DNA of 51,520 nucleotides from contig JAFMJV010000018.1 of the NCBI GenBank assembly GCA_017853275.1, positions 1-51,520 on the forward strand. The letters are read 5' to 3'. Source of the DNA: Chloroflexota bacterium (GTDB lineage: Bacteria > Chloroflexota > Limnocylindria > Limnocylindrales > CSP1-4). Position numbers and translations under genes: made by a program. Below are positions 42,153-49,918 of this stretch, piece after piece. Under the pieces are notes generated by a model. That model saw nothing but the letters and a program-made list of their open reading frames with translations. It was not told the origin of the DNA and made no database searches. Every line of letters begins with the position of its first letter. Within the stretch, counting starts at the first letter, position 1.

Positions 42153-42454
42153 CAGAGCCCCTCCCCGAGCGCGACGAGGACGACCTGGGGGAAGGTCGAG
42201 AGCCAGTCGATCGCGCGGTGGGGGTCGGAGATCCGGCCGATCTCGTCGATCGCGCGGTCCACGGCGGGCCCGGCCGCCCCGGCAGGCTCCGCACCGCGCG
42301 CCGCCGCGACCTCGGCGAGGCGGGCGCGCCAGGCCTCCGTGAGGTCGTTCACGTAGCTCCACTCGTCCTCGATCGTCTCGCCGGTGGCGGCGAGCCCGGC
42401 GTAGGCGGCCGTGGCGCGGTCCAGGATCTCGGCGATCGTCTCGGGGGCGCTCAT
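42152..42454 (-). CDS. Unrecognised small protein, 100 residues
   Basis: A small, acidic, helical, soluble protein (MSAPETIAEILDR...), without signal peptide or membrane segment. The Glu/Ala-rich helix near 25-50 (ETIEDEWSYVNDLTEAWRAR) contrasts with a C-terminus containing DWLSTFPQVVLVAL. ATG 42454; its stop shares one base with the ATG of the PD-(D/E)xK-like gene (TGATG), so the two are strictly coupled and probably form a pair. Family not recognised. The 35-base gap to the upstream isomerase gene (42455-42489) contains nothing evident. Confidence 0.5.
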   Translation of the reverse strand: MSAPETIAEILDRATAAYAGLAATGETIEDEWSYVNDLTEAWRARLAEVAAARGAEPAGAAGPAVDRAIDEIGRISDPHRAIDWLSTFPQVVLVALGEGL

Positions 42455-42489
42455 GACCGGAAAGGGTACGCGAGGCGAGGGTGCGCCGG

Positions 42490-43884
42490 TCAGGCGCGGA
42501 TCTCGATGAGCTCCACGCCGAGGAAGCGGGCCGCCGCGCGCAGCTCCTCGCTCCGGTCCCCGCGCACGAGCGCGAGGTGGTGGGCCGGTCCGGCATCGAT
42601 GAAGGCCCGGCTCGCGCTCCCGGCGCCGGGGCGGTCGAAGCCGATCGACCCGCTCGGGCCATTGAGGTGCGCGAAGCCGCGCCCCGAGAGGTCGCCCACG
42701 GAGATGACGAGGCGCGCCGGAAGGGTGGGGGTGGCCGGCCCGAAGCCGACGATCGTCGCGGGCCCCGCCGCGAAGGGGAAACGCGCGGCGATGCCGAGGC
42801 CGTGACGGCCGGGGTAGAGCTCGTTCGGGCAGAGGCGGGCCGGCACCCCGTCCGGCCGGAGGGAGAGGTCCGCCATCCCGCACGACGAGAGGACGAGCTC
42901 GCCGGTCGCGCTCTCCACGAGATAGCCCTCGCAGTACTGCGCGCTCCCGGCGATCCGGGAGGCGACGAGGAGCGCCACCGCGGTCGCGGCATCGCCCGTG
43001 CAGGCGATCGGCGTCCCTTCCCCGGTGAGGAGCGTGGTCGCGAGACAGCCCACGACGCCGAGCTCGTCGCCGGTGCGGAGGAGGGGCGAGTGGCAGTTCA
43101 GGGCGAGCGCATCGAGCCGCTCGTCCGTGACGATCGTGCGCAGGTAGCGGTGGACGCGGAGCGAGCGCTCGAGGAGGGGTGCCGCCGCGGGCTCCACCGT
43201 CACGCCCGCAGGCAGGGCGGGGAGCGGCCCCGCGATCGCGGCGTTCGCGCGCGCCACGGCCGCCTCCCCCACGCTGACGAGCTCGATCCCGAGCGCAGCG
43301 GCGGTGCCGGGATCCAGGACCACGTCCCCGTAGCCGGGGATGATCCCGCCGAGGAGGCCGAGCCGCGCCCCGCGGATCCCGGCCGCCGCCTGCGCGCCGC
43401 GGATCGCCCGCGCCACGGGTCGCGCATCGCCGGCGTCCGTGCTCACCGTGAGGTAGGTGCGCCCTTCCCGGCCGAGGACGTTCGCGAGCATGACCGAGCC
43501 GAGGATGCTCGAGGCACGGGTCGCCTCCACCTCATCCGCCTCCTCGTCGAGGCGCGCGATCCGGCGGTCGTCCCAGATGACGATCGGGCCATCGAACCCG
43601 GCGAGGGCCCGGCTCCCCCAGCCGGGGGCAGCGGCCATCGTGGCCGCCACCACGACGACCCGGACGCCGGCCGCGCGGAAGCGCTCGGCCGCCGCGTCCG
43701 CGCTCTCCGCGGAGAAGACGAGGCCGGACGGGGTGACCGGGACCCCCTCGGCCGCAAGATCCGCCGCGAGGCGGTCCGCATAGGCCTGGAGCGAGGCCCG
43801 GTAGCCGGCCGGGAAGCGCTCCTCGAAGAAGGCGAAGTAGGGAGTGAGGAGGCCGACCCCCATCGCCGTCCCCGGCCCGCTCAT
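42490..43884 (-). CDS. L-fucose/L-arabinose isomerase-like protein
   Basis: A 464-residue protein resembling the FucI/AraA fold. N-terminal Rossmann-like domain: MGVGLLTPYFAFFEERFP near 8-25, RVVVVAATMAAAPGWGSRAL near 80 and AGFDGPIVIWDDRRI near 103. The C-terminal half contains TGEGTPIACTGDAATAVALL near 300, AQYCEGYLVESATGE near 328, CPNELYPGRHGLGIAARFPF near 370, and PAHHLALVRGD near 438, which plausibly supply Glu/Asp/His metal ligands. Substrate unknown, but an aldose/ketose isomerisation is implied. ATG 43884 overlaps the VOC-protein stop by four bases (ATGA); a Met seven residues in is an alternative. Confidence 0.72.
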   Translation of the reverse strand: MSGPGTAMGVGLLTPYFAFFEERFPAGYRASLQAYADRLAADLAAEGVPVTPSGLVFSAESADAAAERFRAAGVRVVVVAATMAAAPGWGSRALAGFDGPIVIWDDRRIARLDEEADEVEATRASSILGSVMLANVLGREGRTYLTVSTDAGDARPVARAIRGAQAAAGIRGARLGLLGGIIPGYGDVVLDPGTAAALGIELVSVGEAAVARANAAIAGPLPALPAGVTVEPAAAPLLERSLRVHRYLRTIVTDERLDALALNCHSPLLRTGDELGVVGCLATTLLTGEGTPIACTGDAATAVALLVASRIAGSAQYCEGYLVESATGELVLSSCGMADLSLRPDGVPARLCPNELYPGRHGLGIAARFPFAAGPATIVGFGPATPTLPARLVISVGDLSGRGFAHLNGPSGSIGFDRPGAGSASRAFIDAGPAHHLALVRGDRSEELRAAARFLGVELIEIRA

Positions 43885-44390
43885 CCCGCCCCGTTCCCCC
43901 CGGCGGCGGCGCGCCACGCGGCGATCCGGTGGGGCGGCGGCTGGAGGAGCTCCAGGTGGACCCCGTCGAACCCCTTGAAGTAGCAGCACTTGCCGCCGAT
44001 GTTCACGCCCGCGGTGATCTCGTTCGGCGGCGAGAAGAACTCCACGCCGAGCGCGACGAGACGGGCGTATTCCGCGTCCGCGTCCTCCACGGCGATCGCG
44101 ATGTGGCCCTCGCCCGGGTCCTTGATCTCGATCGGGCGGGTGACCCCCTCCGGATACCGGTAGTGGACGAGCTCCATGTCGTGGGTCGAGATCCCCCGGT
44201 GCTGGCCGGGGATCGCGAGCTGCGCGACCTCGATATCCGCGCCCGGGTAGCCCACGAGGCGGGCGGTGTACTCGTTGTGCTGGACCTGGCGGTGGACGAG
44301 CGTCCAGCCGAGGACGTCCCGGTAGAAGGCGATCGCCGCGTCCAGGTCCGAGACGGTGAACGAGAAGTGCCAGACGCCGTAGCGCTCCAT
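43881..44390 (-). CDS. VOC-superfamily (glyoxalase/dioxygenase-fold) protein 1
   Basis: A 169-residue single-chain protein with two beta-alpha-beta-beta-beta modules. Candidate metal ligands are His8 (VWHFSFTV), His in GEGHIAIAVED near 95 and Glu in GVHLELLQ near 147. The second-module edge carries CCYFKGFDG, with two adjacent Cys. The Arg/Tyr pattern YTARLVGYPGADIEVAQLAI matches that of its neighbour (TGYPGADIHAAILRLP), indicating an old tandem duplication. Glyoxalase, methylmalonyl-CoA epimerase, dioxygenase and isomerase activities all occur in this fold. Start ATG 44390; separated from the second VOC gene by four bases. Confidence 0.85.
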   Translation of the reverse strand: MERYGVWHFSFTVSDLDAAIAFYRDVLGWTLVHRQVQHNEYTARLVGYPGADIEVAQLAIPGQHRGISTHDMELVHYRYPEGVTRPIEIKDPGEGHIAIAVEDADAEYARLVALGVEFFSPPNEITAGVNIGGKCCYFKGFDGVHLELLQPPPHRIAAWRAAAGGNGAG

Positions 44391-44394
44391 CGCC

Positions 44395-44901
44395 CTACTC
44401 CGCCTTGCCGCCCGTCACCTGGTTCGCGTCCGCCTGGCTGAACTCGCCGAACGAGCGCTTCGTCTGGATGAACTCCACGCGGATCCCGTCCGGGTCGATC
44501 ATGTAGACCGCGCGGCCCCCGGTGTTCGGGCCGATCGTGGGCGTGACCGGCGGGTTCACGTAGCGCGTGCCGCGCTCCACGAGCTCCGCGAAGAGCCCGT
44601 CGCAGTCGTCCGTGAAGAAGGCGAGGTGCGCGGTCCCGGGGTTCGCCGTGCGGGTATCCACCGGCGTCTTCTCCACGTTCCGGTACTCGAGGATCTCGAG
44701 GAAGACCTCGCTGTTCGGGAGGCGCAGGATCGCGGCGTGGATATCCGCGCCGGGATAGCCGGTGATCGTCCGGATGTACTCCGCCTGCGGGTTCCACTGG
44801 AAGACGAGCTCGAAGCCGAGGACGTCCCGGTAGAAGCGGACGGAGGCCTCCAGGTCGCGCACCTGGATCCCCATGTGGTGGGGGCGAAGGATCTGGGCCA
44901 T
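44395..44901 (-). CDS. VOC-superfamily (glyoxalase/dioxygenase-fold) protein 2
   Basis: A 168-residue relative of the next gene. Candidate metal ligands are the His of HHMGIQVRD (8-16), the His of TAHLAFFTDD near 90 and the Glu in IRVEFIQTK near 145. The H...H...E set fits an Fe(II) extradiol-like site or a Ni/Zn isomerase site. YIRTITGYPGADIHAAILRL is the segment shared with VOC protein 1. ATG 44901 has AGGAG eight bases upstream. It is placed directly after the enolase-superfamily gene (11-base gap). Substrate unknown; the tandem pair may act as a heterodimer. Confidence 0.85.
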   Translation of the reverse strand: MAQILRPHHMGIQVRDLEASVRFYRDVLGFELVFQWNPQAEYIRTITGYPGADIHAAILRLPNSEVFLEILEYRNVEKTPVDTRTANPGTAHLAFFTDDCDGLFAELVERGTRYVNPPVTPTIGPNTGGRAVYMIDPDGIRVEFIQTKRSFGEFSQADANQVTGGKAE

Positions 44902-44912
44902 GCGGGGAGCTC

Positions 44913-46052
44913 CTAGAGATCGGCGAGTAGGCCGCGGGTGTCCTCGACCTCGCGCTGGGCGGCGATCCAGGCGGGGTCCACGAGGGTACCGAACCCGGGG
45001 AGGTCCGGGAGCGGATCCATGAGCCCGTCGCGGACGACCGGCTGGATGAGGGTGTCGTCCATCGGGTGGACGCCGGTCCCGGGGATCCCCCATTCGATCG
45101 GGGCATCCGTGTAGCCGAGCGCGCCCAGGACCTGGGAGTGGATGTGCGGGAACATGTGCGGGGCGACCTTGTTCCCGTGGTCCGTGCACGTCTTGAGGAT
45201 GCCGCGCAGGCGGGTGATGCCGCCGTTCGTGGTGGCATCCACGCGGTTGAAATCGACGGCGTCGAACTTCAGGAGCGCCTGGGGGTGGTAGGAGCCGCCC
45301 TGCTCGTCGCCCATCGCGACCGGGGTCGGCTTGATGCCATCCCGGATCTCCCGGACCATCTGCGCATCGCCCGGCGGGACGATGTCCTCGAACCAGCCGA
45401 TGCCGAGCGCCGCCAGCTGCTTCCCGAAGACGATCGCGTCCGCGCTCGTCTTGTGGAAGAAGTTCGCGTCGATCCCCAGCCACGCGTCCGGGAAGGCCTC
45501 CCGCGCGGCGCGCAGCCGGTCGAGGGAGCGCTCCGGGGTGGGTGCGATCGGGAGCTTGAAGCGGCGCCAGCCGGCCTTCCAGAGGCCGTCGATCTGGGCC
45601 ACCGTCTCCTCGGGCGAGATCGAGGGCGGGTAGCCCACGATCCCGGTCACCGGCATCGGCCGGCGCTCGCCGCCGAGGAAGGTCGTGATGTTGACGCCCT
45701 TCGCCTTCGCCGCGAGGTCCCAGACCGCGCAGTCGGTGACGGAGAGGGCACGCATCCCGATCCCCGCCGCGTGGACCGCGTTGTTCGCCCAGAGCGCCTT
45801 GTGGAAGAGGCGGTCCGGGTCGTCATACGCCTCCCCCACGAGCTGCGGGGCGATCGTCCGGTGGACGATCTCGGGGAGCGGACCGTCCCGGGTCAGCCCG
45901 TAGGCGAAGCCCGTGAGGCCGCTCTCCGCCTCCACGCCCACGAGGAAGAACTCGCGGTGGCGCATGATCCAGGTCCCGAAGACGATCGGGACCGCGAGCT
46001 CGTGGAGGATCCGGACCGCGCGAACGCGGACGATCCGGTCGGGTTCCGCCAT
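44913..46052 (-). CDS. Mandelate racemase/muconate-lactonising-enzyme (enolase) superfamily protein
   Basis: A 379-residue member of the enolase superfamily. N-terminal capping domain (1-125) and a TIM barrel with LGIDANFF near 196 (metal Asp), WFEDIVPP near 222 (metal Glu), VAMGDEQGG near 247 (metal Glu or Asp) and VAPHMFPHIHSQVLGALGY near 300 with the catalytic His. The usual K-x-K at the second barrel strand reads FKLPI near 166, so the second Lys seems to be Pro. The Asp-x-His dyad (DFNRVDATTNGG and the following PHMF) fits the mandelate-racemase/acid-sugar-dehydratase subgroup more than MLE proper. Acid-sugar dehydration is the favoured reaction. ATG 46052 behind GGAG. Confidence 0.85.
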   Translation of the reverse strand: MAEPDRIVRVRAVRILHELAVPIVFGTWIMRHREFFLVGVEAESGLTGFAYGLTRDGPLPEIVHRTIAPQLVGEAYDDPDRLFHKALWANNAVHAAGIGMRALSVTDCAVWDLAAKAKGVNITTFLGGERRPMPVTGIVGYPPSISPEETVAQIDGLWKAGWRRFKLPIAPTPERSLDRLRAAREAFPDAWLGIDANFFHKTSADAIVFGKQLAALGIGWFEDIVPPGDAQMVREIRDGIKPTPVAMGDEQGGSYHPQALLKFDAVDFNRVDATTNGGITRLRGILKTCTDHGNKVAPHMFPHIHSQVLGALGYTDAPIEWGIPGTGVHPMDDTLIQPVVRDGLMDPLPDLPGFGTLVDPAWIAAQREVEDTRGLLADL

Positions 46053-46062
46053 GGCAGGTCTC

Positions 46063-46875
46063 CTATGCCGTGAGGTAGCCGTCGTCGCACATGATCGTGT
46101 GCCCGGTGACGAGCTCGGATGCATCGCTGGCGAGGAAGATCGCCGCCCCGATCAGCTCCCGCGGGAGACCGAGCCGGGGACGGAGCATCCGCCCCTTGAT
46201 CCAGTCCGCGGTGAGCGAGGTCGTGGTGGCCGCCGCCTTGGTAAGCGGCGAATCCATGAGCGTGGGTCCGATCCCGTTCACGCGGACGCCGCGATCGCGC
46301 CACTCGAGCGCCATCACCTTGGTGGCGCCCACGACGCCGTGCTTGGCCGCGACATAGGCGGACGACCACGGATAGCCGATGAACGCACCGATCGAGGCGA
46401 TGTTGATGATGCTCCCCTTCCCCTGGGCGAGCATCCGCTTGCCGAAGACCTGGCAGCAGAGGTAGAGCCCCTTCAGGTTCAGGTCCAGGATGAGGTCGAG
46501 CTTCTCCTCCGGGTAGTCCTCCGCGGGGGACCGGAAGGCGGTCCCGGCGCTGTTCACGAGGATGTCCACGCGGCCGTGCCGGGCGACGATCGCGTCCGCC
46601 GCCGCCTCGATCTCCGCCTTGCGGGTGACGTCCACGTGGTGGATCGTCGCGCTCCGGCCCTCCGCGGCGATCAGCCGCGCGGTCTCCTCCATCCCCGCGT
46701 CGTTGACGTCCAGGAGGGCGACCTCGCAGCCTGCCTGGGCATAGCCGATCGCGATCGCGCGCCCGAGCCCGGATCCTGCGCCCGTGACCGCCGCCACCCG
46801 GCCGGCGATGTCGAAGAGGTTCGTGACGTAGCCCGAGGGGATCGCGATCGGGTCGTCCTCTTCCGGGGCGGTCAC
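46063..46875 (-). CDS. SDR-family oxidoreductase
   Basis: Classical SDR of 270 residues. Cofactor loop TGAGSGLGRAIA near 29, D-V in LLDVNDAGM near 51 (NAD-type acidic residue), NSAGTAF near 107, Ser in IINIASIGAF near 158, and Tyr-x-x-x-Lys in YVAAKHG near 173. A short PEEDDPIAIPSGYVTNLFD extension lies before the Rossmann fold. It resembles gluconate 5-dehydrogenase-type or 2-deoxy-D-gluconate 3-dehydrogenase-type SDRs. Start GTG 46875 overlaps the muconolactone-isomerase-like stop (GTGA), and the enolase-superfamily gene follows after 10 bases. Probably one redox step of the same pathway. Confidence 0.88.
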   Translation of the reverse strand: MTAPEEDDPIAIPSGYVTNLFDIAGRVAAVTGAGSGLGRAIAIGYAQAGCEVALLDVNDAGMEETARLIAAEGRSATIHHVDVTRKAEIEAAADAIVARHGRVDILVNSAGTAFRSPAEDYPEEKLDLILDLNLKGLYLCCQVFGKRMLAQGKGSIINIASIGAFIGYPWSSAYVAAKHGVVGATKVMALEWRDRGVRVNGIGPTLMDSPLTKAAATTTSLTADWIKGRMLRPRLGLPRELIGAAIFLASDASELVTGHTIMCDDGYLTA

Positions 46876-47159
46876 TTGCCGGCCCCCGGATCGTTCGGAT
46901 GGGCGGCGAGCGGGATCACCTCCACGTCGAGGTACGGCCACATCGGGAGCGAGGTGACCGCCTCGTGGAGCGCGGTCGCGTCCGGCGCCTCCCAGATGCT
47001 CCAGTTCGCCCACTGGCCGGGGACGCGCCAGACGCGCTTGATCGTCCCGGCGGCCGCGAGCTCGCGGGCGCGCACGCCCTCCGCCTTGATCCGCCGCTCC
47101 TTCTCCGCGGGGTCCCCGTCCGGGGGGAAGGTGACGACGATGTTCAGCAGGAACTCCAT
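46872..47159 (-). CDS. Muconolactone delta-isomerase-like protein
   Basis: A 95-residue ferredoxin-like-fold protein of the MIase family. It matches the family along its length: EFLLNIVVTFPPD (2-14), then an E...RARELAAAGTIKRVWRVPGQWANWSIWEAPD run (25-60), LHEAVTSLPMWPYLDVEVIPLAAHP (64-88). In the catechol pathway this enzyme moves the double bond of muconolactone to give the enol-lactone; it forms decamers. No catechol dioxygenase is in the window, so here it may isomerise another unsaturated lactone made by the enolase-like or lactonase genes. Start ATG 47159; the SMP-30 gene lies 18 bases upstream. Confidence 0.85.
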   Translation of the reverse strand: MEFLLNIVVTFPPDGDPAEKERRIKAEGVRARELAAAGTIKRVWRVPGQWANWSIWEAPDATALHEAVTSLPMWPYLDVEVIPLAAHPNDPGAGK

Positions 47160-47177
47160 GGCGCGTGCTCCTTCTCC

Positions 47178-48065
47178 CTATCCGATCCGGCCGACCCAGG
47201 TGCCGAGGCCCTCGACCCCCACGGGGATCCGCCACAGCTGCCCACCATAGCTGGCGTCCGCGGTGTCGGCGAGGATGCCGGCGTCGGTCATGATCAGGTC
47301 CGTCCCCGTGAAGACGCAGTTCGTGGGGATCGTGCCCGCCTTGATGAAGCGGTCGTAGGTACCGTCCGGCCGGATGACGTCGATCCCGCCGCCGTTCACC
47401 GTGGTCACGTAGAGAAGCCCATCCTTCCCCACGGCCATCCCGTCCGCGATCGGCCGGTCCCCCGGCAGCCGCGCGATCTCCGTGATCCGGCCGGTCGCCG
47501 GATCGAGCCGCCGGACCATCCCGGTATACGACTCCGCCCACACGACGCTTCCGTCCGCCTCGATCGCGATCCCGTTCGGGAAGGTGGGCGGCGTCAGCTC
47601 GGCGAGGAGCCGGCCGGTGCCGTCCGTGTTCAGGACGAAGAGGTAGGAGGGCTCCGGATCCCCCGGTCGGTAGGTGCCCGGGTCGGTGAAGTAGAGCCGG
47701 CCATCCGGGCCGAAGACGAGGTCGTTCGGGCCGTGGAAGCGCTTGCCGTCCAGCTCCGTCGCGATGATCTCGGCGCGTCCCCCCTCCCGGTCGATCACCT
47801 GGATCGACGGGGTGACCATCTCCTCGGCCCGCCACGGGCCGGTCGTCCCGCCGTTCTGGCAGACGTACATCGTGCCGTCCGCGCCGGCCACGCAGGAGTT
47901 CGGGCCACCCGCCGTGTAGGCGTAGCGGCTCACCCCCCGTCCGCGCTCCCAGACGGAGACCTGGCTCCGGTAGGTCTCCACGAAGCAGATCCGGCCATCC
48001 GGCAGGACCGTGGGGCCCTCCGCCCAGCCGAGCCCCTCCGCGAGCAGCTCGTGTCCTTCGGTCAT
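47178..48065 (-). CDS. SMP-30/gluconolactonase-family lactonase
   Basis: A 295-residue six-bladed beta-propeller with the SMP-30/Gnl/luciferin-regenerating signature. Conserved segments are LGWAEGPTVLPDGRICFVET near 12 (metal Glu), GPNSCVAGADGTMYVCQNGG near 53, GPNDLVFGPDGRLYFTDPG near 112 (Asn metal ligand), FPNGIAIEADGSVVWAESYTG near 163, and IADGMAVGKDGLLYVTTVNGG near 205 (Asp ligand). Such enzymes hydrolyse sugar lactones. It has no signal peptide. It follows the permease gene by 27 bases, an arrangement common in non-phosphorylative sugar-oxidation operons. Confidence 0.92.
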   Translation of the reverse strand: MTEGHELLAEGLGWAEGPTVLPDGRICFVETYRSQVSVWERGRGVSRYAYTAGGPNSCVAGADGTMYVCQNGGTTGPWRAEEMVTPSIQVIDREGGRAEIIATELDGKRFHGPNDLVFGPDGRLYFTDPGTYRPGDPEPSYLFVLNTDGTGRLLAELTPPTFPNGIAIEADGSVVWAESYTGMVRRLDPATGRITEIARLPGDRPIADGMAVGKDGLLYVTTVNGGGIDVIRPDGTYDRFIKAGTIPTNCVFTGTDLIMTDAGILADTADASYGGQLWRIPVGVEGLGTWVGRIG

Positions 48066-48092
48066 CGGTCCTTCCTCCGTCCTGGGCCGGGC

Positions 48093-48929
48093 CTACTTCA
48101 CCGCGCCCGCGGTGATCCCCCGGACGATGTAGCGCTGGATGAAGAGCGAGAAGATGAAGATCGGGATGATCGTCACCACGCCCACCGTGGCGGCGATATT
48201 CCAGTCGATCGGGCGCTCCGCGCTGATGAGGCCGGCCGCGCCGAGCGGGATCGTCTTCAGACCCTGCGAGTTGACGACGTAGAGCCCCACGAGGAACTCG
48301 TTCCAGATGAAGATCGCGGCGAAGATCGCGGCCACGATCAGCCCCGGCCGGACGAGCGGGAGCATGATCCGGTTGAGGACGCCGAAGCGGGTGCAGCCGT
48401 CCACCATCGCCGCATCGTCCAGCTCGCGCGGGATCTCGTCGAAGAAGCCGATGAGGATCCAGACCACGAGCGGCAGGCTGAAGGCGACATACGGGATGAC
48501 GAGCCCCGGCAGGGTGTCGTCCAGGTTGATGAAGCGCATCATCAGCATGACCGGGATCGCGACCGCGACCGCGGGCATGAAGCGGAGCGAGAGGATCGTG
48601 CTCGCCGCGCGGTCCCGGCCCCGGAAACGGATGCGGCTGAAGGCGTAGGCTGCCGGCGTGGCGAGGACGAGCGAGACACCCACGCTCAGCGCGGTGACCA
48701 CGATGGAGTTCCAGATGTAGCCCAGGAAGCCGCGCTGGAAGAGGACGTCGCGGTAGTTCTTCTCGATCTGCGCGAGGTCGAAGACGAGGGTCGGCGGGAC
48801 CTCCGTGGCGATCTGGAAGCGGGCCTTCGTGGAGAGGATGAGGATGATGACGAACGGGGCGAAGCCGATGATCCCGATGATCACGAGGACGAGGTAGGCG
48901 AGCGCCCGCTCCAGGATCCGGCCGGTCAT
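48093..48929 (-). CDS. CUT1-type sugar ABC transporter permease 2 (MalG-like)
   Basis: Integral membrane permease of 278 residues with six hydrophobic segments. The EAA loop is EIPRELDDAAMVDGCTRFGV near 170-190. MalG-type features include AAYAFSRIRFRGRD near 93, RFMPAVAVAIPVMLMMRFINLDD near 112, and an N-terminal YLVLVIIGIIGFAPFVIILI helix. ATG 48929 overlaps the first permease stop by four bases. With the SBP and permease 1 it forms a transporter for a sugar-like solute. No ATPase of the MsmX/UgpC type is encoded here, so one must be shared from elsewhere. Confidence 0.9.
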   Translation of the reverse strand: MTGRILERALAYLVLVIIGIIGFAPFVIILILSTKARFQIATEVPPTLVFDLAQIEKNYRDVLFQRGFLGYIWNSIVVTALSVGVSLVLATPAAYAFSRIRFRGRDRAASTILSLRFMPAVAVAIPVMLMMRFINLDDTLPGLVIPYVAFSLPLVVWILIGFFDEIPRELDDAAMVDGCTRFGVLNRIMLPLVRPGLIVAAIFAAIFIWNEFLVGLYVVNSQGLKTIPLGAAGLISAERPIDWNIAATVGVVTIIPIFIFSLFIQRYIVRGITAGAVK

Positions 48930-49828
48930 GCCGCGTCCTCCCGGCGGATGGAGACGACGCGCACGAGGAGCGACATCGCGATCGTGGCCACGATGACCAT
49001 GACGTAGGCGAGCGCGGATGCGTAGCCGTACTGCTGGAACGAGAAGCCGTTCTCCCAGGTGTAGAAGCTGAGCGTCGTCGTCAGCCGGCCGGGTCCGCCA
49101 TAGGTGAGCCCGAAGACGACATCGAAGGCACGGAAGGCATCGATGGCGCGGAAGATCGCGGCGAAGGCGATCGCGGGCGCGAGGAGCGGCAGGGTGATCC
49201 GGAGGAGGGTCTGGCGCCGGTTCGCCCCGTCCACCGCGGATGCCTCGAAGACGTCCTGGGGGAGCGCCTGGAGGCGGGCGAAGACGATGACCATGACGAA
49301 GGGCGTCCACTGCCACGAATCGACGATGACGAGCGTGGCGAGCGCGACCGCGGGGTCCGCGGTCCAGAGCGGCTGCGGCAGCCCGAAGAGGCCGAGCAGC
49401 CAGTTCACCATCCCCCAGTCCGGGTTGAGGAGCGCACGCCACATGAGCCCCACCACGACCGGCGTGAGGAGCATCGGGAGGATGAGGACACCGCGCACGA
49501 ACCACGCGCCGCGGAGGCGCAGGTTGAAGAAGAGGGCGAGCACGGTGCCGAGCACGACCTGGATCGCGATCGAGACCGAGGTGAAGATCGCCGTGTTCAC
49601 CGCCGCCTGCCAGAAGACCGGGTCGGTCAGCAGGCCGGTGAAGTTCCCCAGCCCCACCCAGTCGAAGCTGCTCGTGGTGGGGTTCCAGTCGAAGAAGCTG
49701 ATCGCGAGGCTGTAGAGGAGCGGGAAGACGGAGAAGACGAGCAGGTAGAGGACCGTGGGCCCTGCGAGGAGCAGGACGTCACGGCGCGTATGGAGCGGGT
49801 GGCCTGCGGTGGGGGTCGCGGCGGTCAT
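48926..49828 (-). CDS. CUT1-type sugar ABC transporter permease 1 (MalF-like)
   Basis: Integral membrane permease of 300 residues with six hydrophobic segments. It begins with a short soluble lead then LLLAGPTVLYLLVFSVFPLLYSLA near 19. The EAA loop is LPQDVFEASAVDGANRRQTL near 187-206, followed by RITLPLLAPAIAFAAIFRAIDAFRAFD, typical of MalF-like permeases. A YTWENGFSFQQYGYASAL stretch near 255 is common in CUT1 permeases. Start ATG 49828. The 90-base gap to the binding-protein gene holds a 15-bp stem-loop. Confidence 0.9.
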   Translation of the reverse strand: MTAATPTAGHPLHTRRDVLLLAGPTVLYLLVFSVFPLLYSLAISFFDWNPTTSSFDWVGLGNFTGLLTDPVFWQAAVNTAIFTSVSIAIQVVLGTVLALFFNLRLRGAWFVRGVLILPMLLTPVVVGLMWRALLNPDWGMVNWLLGLFGLPQPLWTADPAVALATLVIVDSWQWTPFVMVIVFARLQALPQDVFEASAVDGANRRQTLLRITLPLLAPAIAFAAIFRAIDAFRAFDVVFGLTYGGPGRLTTTLSFYTWENGFSFQQYGYASALAYVMVIVATIAMSLLVRVVSIRREDAA

Positions 49829-49858
49829 GCGTGCGCTCGTCTGGAGCCGGACGGGACG

Positions 49859-49892
49859 AGCGAGGCGCCGGCCATGCGGCCGGCGCCTCGCT
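49859..49892 (-). terminator. Strong stem-loop between the binding-protein and permease genes
   Basis: AGCGAGGCGCCGGCC (49859-49873) and GGCCGGCGCCTCGCT (49878-49892) pair perfectly over 15 bp around an ATGC loop. It lies in the gap between the SBP stop and the first permease start. Without a T-run, it looks like an attenuating or mRNA-protecting structure that raises SBP output over the permeases, as at 24624-24658. Confidence 0.7.
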
Positions 49893-49918
49893 GCTCCACG
49901 TCCGTGGGATCCGGGAGG

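Noticed and set aside
46899-49007. A 702-codon open frame on the plus strand over the lactonase and permease genes
   Set aside because: Antisense shadow of genes with membrane helices and SMP-30 motifs; high Arg/Asp/Glu content without repeats or domains.
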